A stretch of 64,000 bases of DNA from Mesorhizobium sp. J8 (GCF_016591715.1 NZ_AP024109.1:3534001-3598000); one strand, 5' to 3'. Positions 44,951 to 54,366 are shown, counted from the first letter of the stretch. Made by a program: numbers and translations. Notes: generated from the letters alone by a model not told the origin.

Positions 44951-45871
44951 TTGCCCCTCTCGCCAAATCTGCGCGGCGCGCTGTTCATGATCGTGGCCAT
45001 GGTCGGCTTCACCTTGAACGACGCGATCACCAAATTCTCCTCCGAGTCGATGAACATGGCGCAGGTCATGCTGGTGCGCGGCGTCTTTGCGACCCTCTTC
45101 GTCGGCCTGCTCGCCTGGCGGCGCGGCGCGCTTGCCAATCCGGCCGCGATGCTGCAGCCGATGGTGGCCATGCGTGTCGCCGGCGAGGCCGGCGCCACGG
45201 TGTCGTTCCTGGTCGCGCTTGCGCATCTGCCGATCGGCAATGTCTCGGCCGTCATGCAGGCGCTGCCGCTGGCGGTGACCATGGGCGCGGCCTTGGTGTT
45301 CGGCGAAGGCGTCGGCTGGCGGCGCTGGACCGCGATCGCCGCCGGCTTTGTCGGCGTGCTGATCATCGTACGGCCGGGGTTCGAAGGGTTCAGCGTCTAT
45401 TCGCTGGTTGCACTGGCCAGTGTCGCCTGCTGCGCGGTGCGCGACCTCTCCACCAAGCGCATTCCGGAATCGATCCCGACGCTTCTGGTGTCGACGGCGA
45501 CCGCGCTCGCCATGACCGCGCTGGGCGCGCTGCTCTTGTCGCCGATGGGTGGTTGGACGCCGATGAGCGGCCGGTCGACCGCGCTTCTGGCGCTCGCGGC
45601 AGTGCTGGTGCTCATCGGCTATCAGTTCATCATCATGGCGATGCGCTCGGGTGACATCTCCTTCATCGCGCCTTTCCGCTACACCGCCCTGCTCTGGTCG
45701 ATCCTGCTCGGCCTCGTCATTTTCGGCGACGTCCCCGACCTTCCCATGATCGCCGGCGCCGCCATCATCATCGGCTCAGGCCTCTATGCGCTCTACCGCG
45801 AGCGCGTCGTCGGCAGGCAGCAACCTGCCGCCGAAAGCGCTGGACCCGACATGGCGCCGGACGGCATATAG
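44951..45871 (+). CDS. EamA/DMT family transporter
   Basis: A 306-aa protein with about ten helices forming two EamA repeats, typical of drug/metabolite exporters. The start is TTG 44951, giving PLSPNLRGALFMIVAMVGFT; ATG 44987 is an alternative. The substrate is unknown. It lies 4 bp upstream of mobA, so it is probably in the mob transcript. Confidence 0.87.
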   Translation: MPLSPNLRGALFMIVAMVGFTLNDAITKFSSESMNMAQVMLVRGVFATLFVGLLAWRRGALANPAAMLQPMVAMRVAGEAGATVSFLVALAHLPIGNVSAVMQALPLAVTMGAALVFGEGVGWRRWTAIAAGFVGVLIIVRPGFEGFSVYSLVALASVACCAVRDLSTKRIPESIPTLLVSTATALAMTALGALLLSPMGGWTPMSGRSTALLALAAVLVLIGYQFIIMAMRSGDISFIAPFRYTALLWSILLGLVIFGDVPDLPMIAGAAIIIGSGLYALYRERVVGRQQPAAESAGPDMAPDGI

Positions 45872-45875
45872 GCCG

Positions 45876-46508
45876 ATGGACCGAAATGTTGCGGGGATCA
45901 TTCTGGCGGGAGGCCAGGCGCGCCGGATGGGCGGCGGCGACAAGCCGCTGCTTTCATTGGGCAAAGCCAGGCTGATCGATCATGTCGCAGCGCGATTGAG
46001 GCCGCAGGTCGCGACCCTGGGGCTCAACGCGAACGGCGATCCGGCGCGGTTTGCCGGCATGGACCTGCCGGTGATCGAAGACACGGTGCCGGGCCATGCC
46101 GGGCCGCTGGCGGGCATCCTCGCCGCCCTCGAATGGGCGGAAAAGCAAACAGGCTGTCTTTGGCTGATGAGCGCCGCCGGCGACACGCCGTTCTTCCCCG
46201 ACGACCTCGTCGAGCGCCTCGCGGCCGCCACCCGCGACCGTCCAAGCGCGATCGCCGTCGCCAGCTCGGACGGCAGATGGCATCCGACCTTCGCGCTCTG
46301 GCCGCTCGGCCTGCGCGATGCCTTGCGTCGTTTCCTGGTCGACGAGGACAACCGGCGGGTTTCGGCCTTCATGGAGCGCCAGGGCCATGTCGAGGTCGAG
46401 TTCCCCATGATCGCGGCCGGCGACCAAAAGATCGACCCGTTCTTCAACGTCAATACGCCGGACGACCTTGCGGCGGCGGAGCGTCTGTTGCAAATCCTCA
46501 GGCCATGA
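45876..46508 (+). CDS. mobA: Molybdenum cofactor guanylyltransferase MobA
   Basis: A 210-aa enzyme that adds GMP to molybdopterin to make the guanine dinucleotide form used by DMSO-reductase-type enzymes. The nucleotidyltransferase signature LAGGQARRMGGGDKPLL is at the N-terminus, with SAAGDTPFFPDDL further in. Start 45876 is preferred because the upstream extension overlaps the transporter gene. The stop overlaps the mobB start (ATGA). Confidence 0.93.
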   Translation: MDRNVAGIILAGGQARRMGGGDKPLLSLGKARLIDHVAARLRPQVATLGLNANGDPARFAGMDLPVIEDTVPGHAGPLAGILAALEWAEKQTGCLWLMSAAGDTPFFPDDLVERLAAATRDRPSAIAVASSDGRWHPTFALWPLGLRDALRRFLVDEDNRRVSAFMERQGHVEVEFPMIAAGDQKIDPFFNVNTPDDLAAAERLLQILRP

Positions 46509-47020
46509 GACGCGTATTCGGCATCACCGGCTGGAAGAACTCCGGCAAGACGACCCTGACGGAAAAGCTCGTCACCGAGCTGGTTGCGCGCGGCTGGACG
46601 GTTTCGACCGTGAAGCACGCCCACCATGACTTCGACATCGACAAGCCGGGCGCCGACAGCTTCCGCCATCGGCAGGCTGGCGCCACCGAGGTTGCCATCG
46701 TTTCCGGCCGGCGCTGGGCGCTGATGCACGAATTGCGGAACGAGGATGAACCGACGCTGGACGATATCCTGGCGCGGCTGTCGCCCTCGGACATCGTGCT
46801 GGTCGAAGGCTACAAGCGCGAAGCGCACAAGAAGATCGAGGCAAGGCGGCTCGAAGCCAAGGACCGGACGCCGCTTTCGGCCAATGACCCCAATATCGTC
46901 GCGGTCGCCGCAGACTTTACAGTCGAAGGCGAAGACCTGCCGGTTTTCGATCTCGACGACAGCAAATCGATAGCCGACTTTATCGAGCGCAGCACAGGTC
47001 TCGTTGCTGAAACCAAGTAA
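46505..47020 (+). CDS. mobB: Molybdopterin-guanine dinucleotide biosynthesis protein MobB
   Basis: A 171-aa GTP-binding partner of MobA. The P-loop is GWKNSGKTTLTEKL, followed by the family segments STVKHAHHDFDIDKPGADS, RHRQAGA and VLVEGYKREAHKKIE. Translation is coupled to mobA by a 4-bp overlap. Confidence 0.94.
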   Translation: MRRVFGITGWKNSGKTTLTEKLVTELVARGWTVSTVKHAHHDFDIDKPGADSFRHRQAGATEVAIVSGRRWALMHELRNEDEPTLDDILARLSPSDIVLVEGYKREAHKKIEARRLEAKDRTPLSANDPNIVAVAADFTVEGEDLPVFDLDDSKSIADFIERSTGLVAETK

Positions 47021-47171
47021 CGCAGCGGCACATCCCGATTGTCGTTTGCCGTTGATTTGCAGTTGCTTTTTTCTTGGAAAGAGTGGGAGTATCCGCCTCA
47101 GCGGGCGGTAAAGAAGCTACGCCCACAAGAGCCGCACGGGACAGCGGCCATGACAATATGAGAGGATTATC

Positions 47172-47957
47172 ATGCGTATTGCACTGCGTATCGCGCTTGC
47201 CGCTTCGGCCGCGCTGCTGACACTTGGCGTCGCCCAGGCTCAGGAAAAGACCCTGAGGATCGGCACCGAAGGCGCGTACCCGCCCTTCAACAACCTGACA
47301 TCGGACGGCCAGCTGGTCGGCTTCGACATCGATATCGCCAAGGCTCTCTGCGACGAGATGAAGGTGAAGTGCACATTCGTCGCGCAGGACTGGGACGGCA
47401 TCATCCCGGCGCTCCAGGCCGGCAAGTTCGACGCCATCGTCGCCTCGATGTCGATCACGCCCGAGCGCCAGGAAAAAGTCGACTTCACCCACAAATACTA
47501 CAACACCCCCTCGGCCATCGCCGTGCCGAAGGATTCGCCGCTCAAAGGCGTGACCAAGGCAGACCTCGCCGGCAAGACCATCGGCGTCGCCACCACGACC
47601 ACGCACTACAACTATGCCTCGAAGACCTACACGGACAGCACGATCAAGGGTTATCCGAGCAGCCCCGAGGAACAGGCAGACCTCGCCAATGGCCGTCTCG
47701 ACGCCATCGAGGACGACATCGTCGTGCTGCAGCAATGGCTGGATTCGCCGGACGGCGCCTGCTGCAAGATCCTCGGCCAGCCCTCGCCGCAGCCGGTCGA
47801 AATCTTCGGACCGGGCGCCGGCATCGCCGTGCGCAAGGGCGAGACCGATCTGGTCAACAAGCTGAACGCCGCGATCGACGCCATCCGCAAGAACGGAAAG
47901 TACAAGGAAATCAACGACAAGTACTTCAAGTTCGACGTCTACGGCGCCGAATCCTGA
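47172..47957 (+). CDS. Polar amino acid ABC transporter, substrate-binding protein
   Basis: A 261-aa periplasmic binding protein of family 3 (lysine/arginine/ornithine or opine type). It has signal peptide LRIALAASAALLTLGVAQA and mature EKTLRIGTEGAYPPFNNL. The conserved PERQEKVDFTHKYYNTPSAI is present, and YKEINDKYFKFDVYG is at the C-terminus. AGAGGA precedes the ATG. It is the first gene of an operon with two permeases. The ligand is likely a basic amino acid or opine, not proven. Confidence 0.92.
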   Translation: MRIALRIALAASAALLTLGVAQAQEKTLRIGTEGAYPPFNNLTSDGQLVGFDIDIAKALCDEMKVKCTFVAQDWDGIIPALQAGKFDAIVASMSITPERQEKVDFTHKYYNTPSAIAVPKDSPLKGVTKADLAGKTIGVATTTTHYNYASKTYTDSTIKGYPSSPEEQADLANGRLDAIEDDIVVLQQWLDSPDGACCKILGQPSPQPVEIFGPGAGIAVRKGETDLVNKLNAAIDAIRKNGKYKEINDKYFKFDVYGAES

Positions 47958-48034
47958 TACGTTAGCCAGGGCGGTGAGGCACCCCTCGCCGCCCTTCTCT
48001 TCTCCCGGGATCGCCACGGAGACACGACCCGTCA

Positions 48035-48751
48035 ATGCCGGCCCAAAGCATTTGGACACTTCTCAGCTGGGGACCGGACGGCTGGAGTGACGACATTGCG
48101 TCTGGCGTTCTGGTCACCATTGCATTGGCGCTCGCCACATTGCCGATCGGCCTGGTGATCGGCTTTTTCGTCGCCTTCGCCAAGCAGCATGAAGAGCCGT
48201 CGCTCAGGCTCGCCGGCAACATCTACACCACGGTCTTTCGCGGCCTGCCGGAACTGGTGACGCTGTTCCTGTTCTTTTTCGGCATGCCGCTTCTGTTGCA
48301 GTATGTGGTGCGGCTGTTCAATCCGAATGCCACCATCGACGTCAACAGCTTCGTCGCCGGCATGATCGTGCTGTCGCTGATCTTCTCCTCCTACGCCAGC
48401 GAGGTCTTCCTCTCCGCGTTCCGCGCCATTCCGAAAGGCCAATACGAGGGCGGCTACGCCATCGGCCTGTCGAAATGGCAGACGATGCGGCTGGTGATCC
48501 TGCCGCAGCTGATACGCATCGCCTTTCCGGGTCTCGAGAATTGCTGGCTGAGCCTGCTCAAGGACACCTCGCTGGTCTCGGTGGTCAATCTCGCCGAGAC
48601 CTTGCGCCAGTCCGGTGTCGCGGCGCGCGTCACCAAGCATTCCTTCCTGTTCTACAGCGTCGCGGCGCTGATCTTCCTGGCCTTGGCCGTCCTGTCGTCG
48701 ATCGCCACGAGCTACATCCTGCGCTATCTCGGGCGGAGGCAAGCGCGATGA
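48035..48751 (+). CDS. Polar amino acid ABC transporter permease (HisQ-like)
   Basis: A 238-aa inner-membrane permease. The first cytoplasmic-proximal helix region is GVLVTIALALATLPIGLVIG. The conserved ABC-interaction loop is EVFLSAFRAIPKGQYEGGYAIG, typical of polar amino acid permeases. It overlaps the next permease gene by 4 bp (ATGA). It starts 77 bp after the binding-protein gene. Confidence 0.92.
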   Translation: MPAQSIWTLLSWGPDGWSDDIASGVLVTIALALATLPIGLVIGFFVAFAKQHEEPSLRLAGNIYTTVFRGLPELVTLFLFFFGMPLLLQYVVRLFNPNATIDVNSFVAGMIVLSLIFSSYASEVFLSAFRAIPKGQYEGGYAIGLSKWQTMRLVILPQLIRIAFPGLENCWLSLLKDTSLVSVVNLAETLRQSGVAARVTKHSFLFYSVAALIFLALAVLSSIATSYILRYLGRRQAR

Positions 48752-49572
48752 GCATCAGCCAGGCGATCGCCATAGACAAGCCGCCGCCGCAAGCGCGCGG
48801 CTGGCCGCGGGCCCGCATCCTCGGCTACGCGCTGGTCGGCATCTGGATTCTGTTCGGCGCCGGCATCGTGGCCTACCTGGTCTATGCCTGGAATCCCGAG
48901 TTCTTCGCCAGATACGCGCCGGCCTATCTTCAAGGCCTGGGAACCACCCTGTCGCTGGTGGCGATCTCGATGGTCCTTGGCGCCATCCTGTCGCTTCCGG
49001 TAGCCTATGGCCGCATGTCGACGAACCCGATCCTGTCCGGGCTTGCCTATTGCTACGTCTATTTCTTCCGCGGCACGCCGCTGCTGGTGCAGACCTATCT
49101 GGTCTATTACGGCATCGGCTCGTTCCGGCCCGAGCTGGAGACGGTCGGGTTGTGGTGGTTCTTCCGCGAAGCCTTCTACTGCGGCGTCTTTGCCTTTTCG
49201 CTCAACACCGCCGCCTATCAGGCCGAAATCCTGCGCGGCGCCATCGAAAGCGTGCCGCGCGGCCAATGGGAAGGCGCCGCCTCGCTCGGCCTGCACAAAC
49301 TGCAGACCCTGCGCAAGGTGGTGCTGCCTCAGGCGATCATCGTCGCGCTCAGGCCCTACGGCAACGAGCTCATCCTGATGATCAAAGCCTCGGCGATCGT
49401 CGCCATCATCACCGTCTACGACCTGATGGGCAACGCCAAGCTCGCCTACGCGAAATCCTTCGACATCCAGGCCTATATCTGGGTGGCGATCGTCTACCTG
49501 GTGATGGTCGAGATCCTGCGCCACGGCGTCGAATGGATCGAGCGCCGCATCACCATCCACCTGCATCGCTAG
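48748..49572 (+). CDS. Polar amino acid ABC transporter permease (HisM-like)
   Basis: A 274-aa inner-membrane permease with an N-terminal extension of about 25 residues. The helices follow the amino acid permease pattern, and the ABC-contact loop is EILRGAIESVPRGQWEGAASLG. GGAGG lies 8 nt before ATG 48748. No ATPase gene follows; the next gene is an unrelated dehydrogenase. The ATPase must be supplied from elsewhere. Confidence 0.92.
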   Translation: MSISQAIAIDKPPPQARGWPRARILGYALVGIWILFGAGIVAYLVYAWNPEFFARYAPAYLQGLGTTLSLVAISMVLGAILSLPVAYGRMSTNPILSGLAYCYVYFFRGTPLLVQTYLVYYGIGSFRPELETVGLWWFFREAFYCGVFAFSLNTAAYQAEILRGAIESVPRGQWEGAASLGLHKLQTLRKVVLPQAIIVALRPYGNELILMIKASAIVAIITVYDLMGNAKLAYAKSFDIQAYIWVAIVYLVMVEILRHGVEWIERRITIHLHR

Positions 49573-49685
49573 ATCAGATCGTTCAGGCCTGCACCAGTCG
49601 ATACGGCGCCGCGCGCCTTGACGAATTTTTCGCATGGCCTAGACCTTCGGCCACTGGAAACCGTGTTTTGTTGGAAGGCAGGTCT

Positions 49686-50555
49686 ATGGCATCGGTTGCA
49701 TTTCTCGGTCTTGGCGTCATGGGCTACCCGATGGCGGGGCACCTCAGGAACAAGGGCGGCCACGACGTCACCGTCTATAACCGCACCAAGGCAAAGGCCG
49801 AGCAATGGGTGACCCAGCATGGCGGCAAACTGGCGCTGACGCCGGCAGAGGCTGCCGAGGGCAAGGATTTCGTCTTCTCCTGCGTCGGCAATGACGACGA
49901 TCTGCGTTCGGTGACCACCGGCCCGAGCGGCGCTTTCGCGGCGATGAAGAAGGGTTCCGTCTTCATCGACAACACCACCGCGTCGGCCGAGGTCGCACGC
50001 GAGCTGGACGACGCCGCGCGCAAAGCGGGCTTCTCCTTTCTCGACGCGCCGGTGTCCGGGGGCCAGGCCGGCGCCGAGAACGGCGTGCTGACCGTCATGG
50101 TCGGCGGCGATGAGGCCGCTTTCGAAAGAGCGAGGCCCGTCATCGACGCTTACGCCCGCATGGTCGGGCTGATGGGGCCGGCCGGCGCCGGCCAACTCAC
50201 AAAGATGATCAACCAGATCTGCATCGCAGGCCTCGTCCAGGGCCTGGCCGAAGGCATTCATTTCGGCAAGAAGGCTGGCCTCGACATCGAAAAGGTGGTC
50301 GAGGTGATCTCGAAGGGGGCAGCCGGCTCCTGGCAGATGGAGAACCGCCACAAGACGATGAATGCCGGCAAATATGATTTCGGCTTCGCCGTCGACTGGA
50401 TGCGCAAGGATCTCGGCATCTGCCTGGCGGAAGCCAACCGCAACGGCGCCAAGCTGCCGGTGACGGCGCTTGTCGACCAGTTCTACAAGGATGTGCAGGA
50501 CATGGGCGGCAAGCGCTGGGACACGTCCTCGCTTCTTGCCCGCCTGGAAAAATAG
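49686..50555 (+). CDS. NAD(P)-dependent beta-hydroxyacid dehydrogenase
   Basis: A 289-aa enzyme of the 3-hydroxyisobutyrate/tartronate semialdehyde reductase family. The Rossmann motif is VAFLGLGVMGYPMAGHL. The catalytic region DAPVSGGQAGAENGVLTVMVGG is near residue 120, and the catalytic lysine lies in GQLTKMINQ. It oxidises or reduces a small beta-hydroxyacid; the exact substrate is unclear. GGAAGG lies 7 nt upstream. Confidence 0.92.
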   Translation: MASVAFLGLGVMGYPMAGHLRNKGGHDVTVYNRTKAKAEQWVTQHGGKLALTPAEAAEGKDFVFSCVGNDDDLRSVTTGPSGAFAAMKKGSVFIDNTTASAEVARELDDAARKAGFSFLDAPVSGGQAGAENGVLTVMVGGDEAAFERARPVIDAYARMVGLMGPAGAGQLTKMINQICIAGLVQGLAEGIHFGKKAGLDIEKVVEVISKGAAGSWQMENRHKTMNAGKYDFGFAVDWMRKDLGICLAEANRNGAKLPVTALVDQFYKDVQDMGGKRWDTSSLLARLEK

Positions 50556-50561
50556 GCGGCG

Positions 50562-51266
50562 ATGCGTCTCCCCGATCCAAGCTGGAGCGCCGACGACATC
50601 GTCGCGCACCTGCGCGCGATCGGCACCGAGGCGAACTTGTACGGCATGGCGCGCTTCGGCATCAACACGGCCAGCGCGCTCGGCATCGGCAATTCCGACT
50701 TGCGGCCGCTGGCGCGCAAGCTGAAGAAGAACCACGAGCGAGCGCTGCAGCTCTGGGACAGCGGCATTCGCGAAGCGCGGCTGATGGCGGCTTTTACCGG
50801 CGAGCCGAAGAAGCTCGTCGTCGCTCAGTGCCGGCGCTGGGCTGCGGACTTCGACAGCTGGGAGATCGTCGACACCGTCGCCGACCTGTTTGCCGAAACG
50901 CCGTTCTGGCGCGATCTGATCGACGAATTCGCCGAAGACGACCGCGAATTCGTCCGCCGCACCGCCTTTGCCATGCTGGCCTGGAGCGCGGTGCATCTGA
51001 AGAAAGAGCCGGACGCGACCTTCCTTGCCTATCTGCCGCTGATCGAGAAACATGCCGAGGATCCGCGCAATTTCGTCCGCAAGGCGGTCAACTGGGCGTT
51101 ACGGCAGATCGGCAAACGGTCGATGAAACTGCACGCCCCTGCCCTTGCGCTGGCGGAAAAACTGGCGGCATCGTCGGACAAGGCGGCGCGCTGGATCGGC
51201 AAGGATGCGGTGAAGGAACTGACGGATGCCAAACAGCTCGCAAGGCTCGCAGCCGCAAAGACCTGA
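50562..51266 (+). CDS. DNA alkylation repair protein (AlkD-like)
   Basis: A 234-aa protein of HEAT-like helical repeats related to AlkD DNA glycosylases, which remove bulky or alkylated bases. Typical segments are LRPLARKLKKNHERALQLW, AFTGEPKKLVV, FDSWEIVDTVADLF and VRKAVNWALRQIGKR. It starts 6 bp after the dehydrogenase stop, and its last 41 bp overlap the next gene in another frame. The precise substrate is unknown. Confidence 0.87.
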   Translation: MRLPDPSWSADDIVAHLRAIGTEANLYGMARFGINTASALGIGNSDLRPLARKLKKNHERALQLWDSGIREARLMAAFTGEPKKLVVAQCRRWAADFDSWEIVDTVADLFAETPFWRDLIDEFAEDDREFVRRTAFAMLAWSAVHLKKEPDATFLAYLPLIEKHAEDPRNFVRKAVNWALRQIGKRSMKLHAPALALAEKLAASSDKAARWIGKDAVKELTDAKQLARLAAAKT

Positions 51267-51804
51267 CCTTGCCGGCATCTGCTTTACCGAGGTGACGCAA
51301 GAAACGCGCCGCCGTTTCGAAAATCTGTTCGAGCAGCCCGGCGCGCCGAAATATTGCTGGTGCATGGCCTGGCGCCACTCCAGCCGTGAGCACATCAAGA
51401 ACGACGAGAAGAAGCGCATGATGATGGGGCTCATCGATGCCGGCACTCCCGTGGGCATCGTCGCCGAGCTGGATGGCAAGCCGGTCGGCTGGTGCTCGGT
51501 CGCGCCGCGCGAGACCTACCGGAAACTGTCAAGGCAGCAGGACGATAGCGAGACCGGCATATGGTCGATCGTCTGCTTCTATGTGCCAAGGGCTTTGCGC
51601 GGCGGCGGGCTGGCCTCCGCCCTGCTCGATGCAGCGATAGATCATGCCTTCGGCAAGGGCGCGCGTGTCATAGAGGCCTATCCCGTCGACGAGGCGGCAC
51701 CCAGCTATCGTTTCATGGGTTTTCGCGGCATGTTCGCCGCGCGGGGCTTCCACGAGATCGGAACCGCCGGCACGCGCCGGCATGTGATGCGGCTCAGCCG
51801 TTGA
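51226..51804 (+). CDS. GNAT family N-acetyltransferase
   Basis: A 192-aa acetyltransferase-fold protein. The acetyl-CoA region is IVCFYVPRALRGGGLASALLDAAI, with the R-G-G-G-L loop in place of the common QxxGxG. An N-terminal CWCMAW segment gives cysteines near residue 45. The substrate is unknown. The first 41 bp overlap the 3' end of the AlkD-like gene. Confidence 0.87.
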   Translation: MPNSSQGSQPQRPDLAGICFTEVTQETRRRFENLFEQPGAPKYCWCMAWRHSSREHIKNDEKKRMMMGLIDAGTPVGIVAELDGKPVGWCSVAPRETYRKLSRQQDDSETGIWSIVCFYVPRALRGGGLASALLDAAIDHAFGKGARVIEAYPVDEAAPSYRFMGFRGMFAARGFHEIGTAGTRRHVMRLSR

Positions 51805-51868
51805 GCCCTGGCCGGTCACGACGCTTTTACTCGATTCCGGAAATCAGCTGGCGGAGGATGGAGGGATC

Positions 51869-52441
51869 ATGAACAAGCGGTTCAAATCATGCGCGGCGCT
51901 AGCCTCCATACTGCTGTTCGCAGCCATCGAAGCCGATGCCTCGGCGGAAACCACGCATATCTTCTGGAAGGACCTGCGCCCGGCAACGCAGGCCGTCGCC
52001 GAGGACGCGAACCTGCCGATGATCGCGGCAAAACTGCCCGACCACGGCGAGACCTTGTCGCTCGATCTCAAGGACAAGACGATACAATTAGCCGGCTATG
52101 CATTGCCGGTCGACCGCGATGGCGACCTCGTCTACCAGTTCCTGCTGGTGCCGTGGACCGGCGCCTGCAGCCACATGCCGACGCCGCCGCCGAACCAGAT
52201 CGTGCTGGTGATGCCGGCGCATCCCTACAAGATGAAAGAGGCTTATGAACCGGTCGCCGTCACCGGCGTGCTGCGGCCCGGCATGGAGAAAAGCCAGCTC
52301 TTCATCCTCGACGGCGTCTCGATCGTCCAGTCCGGCTACACTGTGCGAAAGGCCGAGGTGGCGAGCGTCGACAGCGTGCCGGACGCAGTCACCCTGCCGG
52401 TCAACTCGCCCTGGAATTTCCTGAACAAAAAGAAGAATTAA
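51869..52441 (+). CDS. DUF3299 exported protein
   Basis: A 190-aa protein with a signal peptide (CAALASILLFAAIEADASA). The DUF3299 core is clear: LAGYALPVDRDGDLVYQFLL followed by GACSHMPTPPPNQIV, with a conserved cysteine and histidine that might bind metal. DUF3299 proteins are periplasmic with unknown function and are often near ABC export genes; that context is not seen here. Confidence 0.85.
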   Translation: MNKRFKSCAALASILLFAAIEADASAETTHIFWKDLRPATQAVAEDANLPMIAAKLPDHGETLSLDLKDKTIQLAGYALPVDRDGDLVYQFLLVPWTGACSHMPTPPPNQIVLVMPAHPYKMKEAYEPVAVTGVLRPGMEKSQLFILDGVSIVQSGYTVRKAEVASVDSVPDAVTLPVNSPWNFLNKKKN

Positions 52442-52462
52442 GGCCGATCGGCGCAACCAGTG

Positions 52463-52954
52463 TCACGCCGCGTTCGCGCCCGATTCCTTGTCCAGCACCA
52501 TGTAATCGAGCGGAATTTCCGTCGTGTACTTGATCTGCTCCATGGCGAAGGACGACGAGACGTCACGGATCTCGATCTTCGCGATCAGCCGCTTGTAGAA
52601 GGCATCGTAGGCGGCGATGTCGGGCACCACCACGCGCAGCAGGTAATCGACGTCGCCGCTCATGCGGTAGAATTCGACCACTTCCGGGAACTCCTGGATG
52701 ACCTCGGAGAAGCGCCGCAGCCATTCATGGCTGTGCGAATTGGTGCGGATCGACACGAAGACGGTGACGCGCACATTGACCTTCTCATGGTCGAGGATGG
52801 CGACGCGCCGCTTGATGACTCCCTCCTCCTCGAGCTTCTGGATGCGCCGCCAGCACGGCGTGGTCGACAGGCCGACTTTTTTGGCGACATCGGCGACCGC
52901 GAGCGTCGCGTCCTCCTGCAGGAGGCGGAGAATTTTTCTGTCGAGGCGATCCAT
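52463..52954 (-). CDS. Lrp/AsnC family transcriptional regulator
   Basis: A 163-aa feast/famine regulator. The N-terminal helix-turn-helix is MDRLDRKILRLLQEDATL followed by VADVAKKVGLSTTPCWRRIQ. The C-terminal RAM domain has the ligand-binding pattern EVVEFYRMSGDVDYLLRVVV. It sits downstream of the DNA-repair genes on the same strand with a 107-bp AT-rich gap, so it has its own promoter. Its target is not evident here. Confidence 0.93.
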   Translation of the reverse strand: MDRLDRKILRLLQEDATLAVADVAKKVGLSTTPCWRRIQKLEEEGVIKRRVAILDHEKVNVRVTVFVSIRTNSHSHEWLRRFSEVIQEFPEVVEFYRMSGDVDYLLRVVVPDIAAYDAFYKRLIAKIEIRDVSSSFAMEQIKYTTEIPLDYMVLDKESGANAA

Positions 52955-53061
52955 GGGAAGCTCCAGGGGAATAGTTTCCCCATAATCCCCTTTATCGGCC
53001 CCGTTAACAAGAAAGAAATTCTGCCAAAGGCAGGAAAAGCGAGTGATATCTTGCAGGATAC

Positions 53062-53697
53062 CTAATCAATGCGATAGCGGATTTCCGACCTCAGGAAGGG
53101 CAGCAAATCCATTTCAAACCAGGGATTCTTCTTCAGCCAGCCGGTGTTTCGCCATGACGGATGCGGCAGCGGCAGCACTTTCGGCATGGACGGTCCATCC
53201 CATATGGCGCGCCAGTTCCTGACCGTCTCGGTCAGCGACGGCAGCCGTGTCGTGCCCATATGCCATGCCTGCGCATAACCGCCGATTGTGAGCACCAGAT
53301 CGATCTGGGGCATCAGCGCCATCAGCTGCGAGCGCCAGGCCGGCGCGCATTCGCGGCGCGGCGGCAGGTCGCCACCCTTGGCATCCTGGCCCGGAAAGCA
53401 AAAGCCCATGGGCACGATGGCGAATTTTTCGGTGTCGTAGAATTCCTGCGAGGTGACACCGAGCCAGTTTCTCAGCCTGTCTCCCGAAGCGTCGGTGAAC
53501 GGCATGCCCGACAGATGCACCTTGGTGCCTGGCGCCTGGCCGGCCAGCAGGATTCGCGCCGTCGAGGACGGCTGCAGCACCGGCCGCGGCTCATGCGGCA
53601 AAGGCCGACCGCGGGGCTCATCAATGCAGATATGGCAGGCCCGCACCCTTTCGGTAAGGCGCTCCAGCGCTCGTCTCATATCGGGCGGATGATCCAA
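53062..53697 (-). CDS. Uracil-DNA glycosylase family protein
   Basis: A 211-aa protein of the uracil-DNA glycosylase superfamily. The N-terminal cysteines in RACHICIDEPRG and the motif GQAPGTKVHLSGMPFTDASG (active-site loop) are present, with LPLPHPSWRN as the DNA-intercalation motif. This is typical of family 4/5-like enzymes. GST and nuclease genes precede it on the same strand with short gaps, suggesting one transcript. Confidence 0.87.
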   Translation of the reverse strand: MDHPPDMRRALERLTERVRACHICIDEPRGRPLPHEPRPVLQPSSTARILLAGQAPGTKVHLSGMPFTDASGDRLRNWLGVTSQEFYDTEKFAIVPMGFCFPGQDAKGGDLPPRRECAPAWRSQLMALMPQIDLVLTIGGYAQAWHMGTTRLPSLTETVRNWRAIWDGPSMPKVLPLPHPSWRNTGWLKKNPWFEMDLLPFLRSEIRYRID

Positions 53698-53707
53698 TTT
53701 CCGTCGC

Positions 53708-54319
53708 TCAGGCCGTCGCGCTCGGCCGGCTTGTCAACGCCGCGTACCAGCGTAGCACGTTCGTGCATTCCTCCGGCACCTTGATGCGGGCCGGCTTCAT
53801 GAAATCGATGGCGATCATGCCGGTGATGTCGGCGACCGAATAGGCATCGCCGGCGGCGAACTCGCGCTCCGCCAGTTCGCGGTCGAGGAGATGCAGGAAT
53901 TCGATCGCCTTCGGCTTGTTGGCCTCTCCCCATTCCGGAATTTGCGGCACTTCCCATTCCTTCATCGCCGGATGGATGTGCCGGAACGCGGCGGCGACGC
54001 TGGCCATCAGGTTCAGTTCCATGCGCCTTTGCCACATCTCGACCTTTGCCTTGCCGAGCGCGCCCGTGCCGAACAACGCCGGCTCGGGATGCAACTCCTC
54101 GAAATAGCGGCAGATGGCGATCGATTCGGTGATGATGGTGCCGTCGTCGAGCTCGAGCACCGGCAGGCGGCGCAGCGGATTGCGCTGCGCCACCTCTGCG
54201 CCGCGATGTTCCAGCGCGCCCATGTCGACGGGCACCAGCGGCACCGTCAGTCCCTTCTCGGCAAGGAAGACACGCACGCGCCGCGGATTGGGCGCGCGGC
54301 CACCGTCGAACAGCTTCAT
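53708..54319 (-). CDS. Glutathione S-transferase
   Basis: A 203-aa GST. The N-terminal thioredoxin fold has PNPRRVRVFLAEKGLTVPLV and the glutathione-contacting LPVLELDDGTIITESIAI (cis-Pro, then ES). The C-terminal helical domain follows. ATG 54319 is chosen because GGAGG lies 5 nt upstream; the open frame extends to 54370. It is 10 bp upstream of the uracil-DNA glycosylase gene. Confidence 0.9.
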   Translation of the reverse strand: MKLFDGGRAPNPRRVRVFLAEKGLTVPLVPVDMGALEHRGAEVAQRNPLRRLPVLELDDGTIITESIAICRYFEELHPEPALFGTGALGKAKVEMWQRRMELNLMASVAAAFRHIHPAMKEWEVPQIPEWGEANKPKAIEFLHLLDRELAEREFAAGDAYSVADITGMIAIDFMKPARIKVPEECTNVLRWYAALTSRPSATA

Positions 54320-54366
54320 TCCATCCTCCAGCTTCTCCACCGGATCATAGGGCGCGGGTCCACCCA

